From Propionibacterium sp. oral taxon 192 str. F0372 (GTDB lineage: Bacteria > Actinomycetota > Actinomycetes > Propionibacteriales > Propionibacteriaceae): DNA of 64,000 bases. The DNA lies in contig NZ_KE340297.1 in assembly GCF_000413315.1 (NCBI RefSeq), positions 2,178,581-2,242,580 of the forward strand, written 5' to 3'. The number at the start of each line of letters is the position of its first letter. The stretch's first letter is position 1. Of the stretch, positions 63,966-64,000 are shown piece after piece. Under the pieces are notes generated by a model that was not told the DNA's origin, searched no databases, and worked only from the letters and a program-made list of their open reading frames with translations. The position numbers and the translations under genes are program-made.

Positions 63966-64000
63966 GGTACCACTTTTGGACCACATTGTGAACCATTACC

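Overview
The window is a piece of an actinobacterial chromosome, most likely from the Propionibacteriales and possibly Propionibacteriaceae. Support comes from moderately high GC, frequent GTG starts, mIHF, RbpA, 20S proteasome genes, polyprenol-phosphomannose synthase, the XRE-type MurA paralogue, helicase-less PriA, and many genes whose start codon lies 6-8 nt after a TANNNT hexamer, as in leaderless actinobacterial mRNAs. Genus cannot be fixed from sequence alone.

Layout. 1-8.5 kb: housekeeping cluster pyrD(end)-pyrF-mihF-gmk-rpoZ-metK-priA-fmt-rsmB-rpe. coaBC, usually between rpoZ and metK in actinobacteria, sits instead at 28.1 kb. 8.5-20.5 kb: PAC2 protein, metH, sppA, HAD phosphatase, trmI, prcB-prcA (without mpa, dop, pup or pafA beside them), tyrA, cmk, der. 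20.5-22.3 kb: zinc-starvation locus of zinc-free L31 and a COG0523 protein under a Zur-like palindrome. Facing it is a decayed rpmB/rpsN remnant, then tRNA-Pro(GGG). 22.4-27.7 kb: two-component system plus FtsX-type ABC transporter. 27.7-32.5 kb: coaBC flanked by two wrecked genes (PNPOx-type flavoprotein and cupin), then small metabolic genes, Tag and an NmrA-like protein. 32.6-43.3 kb: L,D-transpeptidase, a DHA2 exporter, an FMN riboswitch with ribX-ribY (riboflavin uptake, no ATPase), metX-metW, Lrp regulator, ppm1, rbpA, gdpD, pdxY. 43.4-48 kb: XRE-MurA, lpdA, yigZ, yaaA. 48-60.6 kb: broken UvrA-like ABC protein, a VraA/VraB-like ligase-thiolase pair, MFS, DUF1846, TrmO, PIG-L, P450, M20 peptidase, second PAC2 protein. 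60.6-64 kb: a GH13 relic, a Trp-rich orphan, then sqdB-sqdX for sulfoquinovosyl lipid synthesis.

How the parts fit. Methionine metabolism is represented by metK, metH, metX and metW. Flavin economy shows in the FMN-riboswitch RibXY operon. Zinc economy shows in rpmE2/COG0523. Membrane and wall chemistry shows in ppm1, the L,D-transpeptidase, XRE-MurA and SqdB/SqdX. At least five recognisable gene relics in 64 kb point to ongoing gene loss.

The best candidates for something underdescribed are the SqdB-SqdX pair in a non-photosynthetic actinobacterium, the FMN-riboswitch RibXY operon lacking its own ATPase, the core proteasome without its Pup partners at the usual place, and the half-decayed Zur ribosomal-protein locus. 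No phage, insertion sequence, CRISPR array or rRNA operon was seen.
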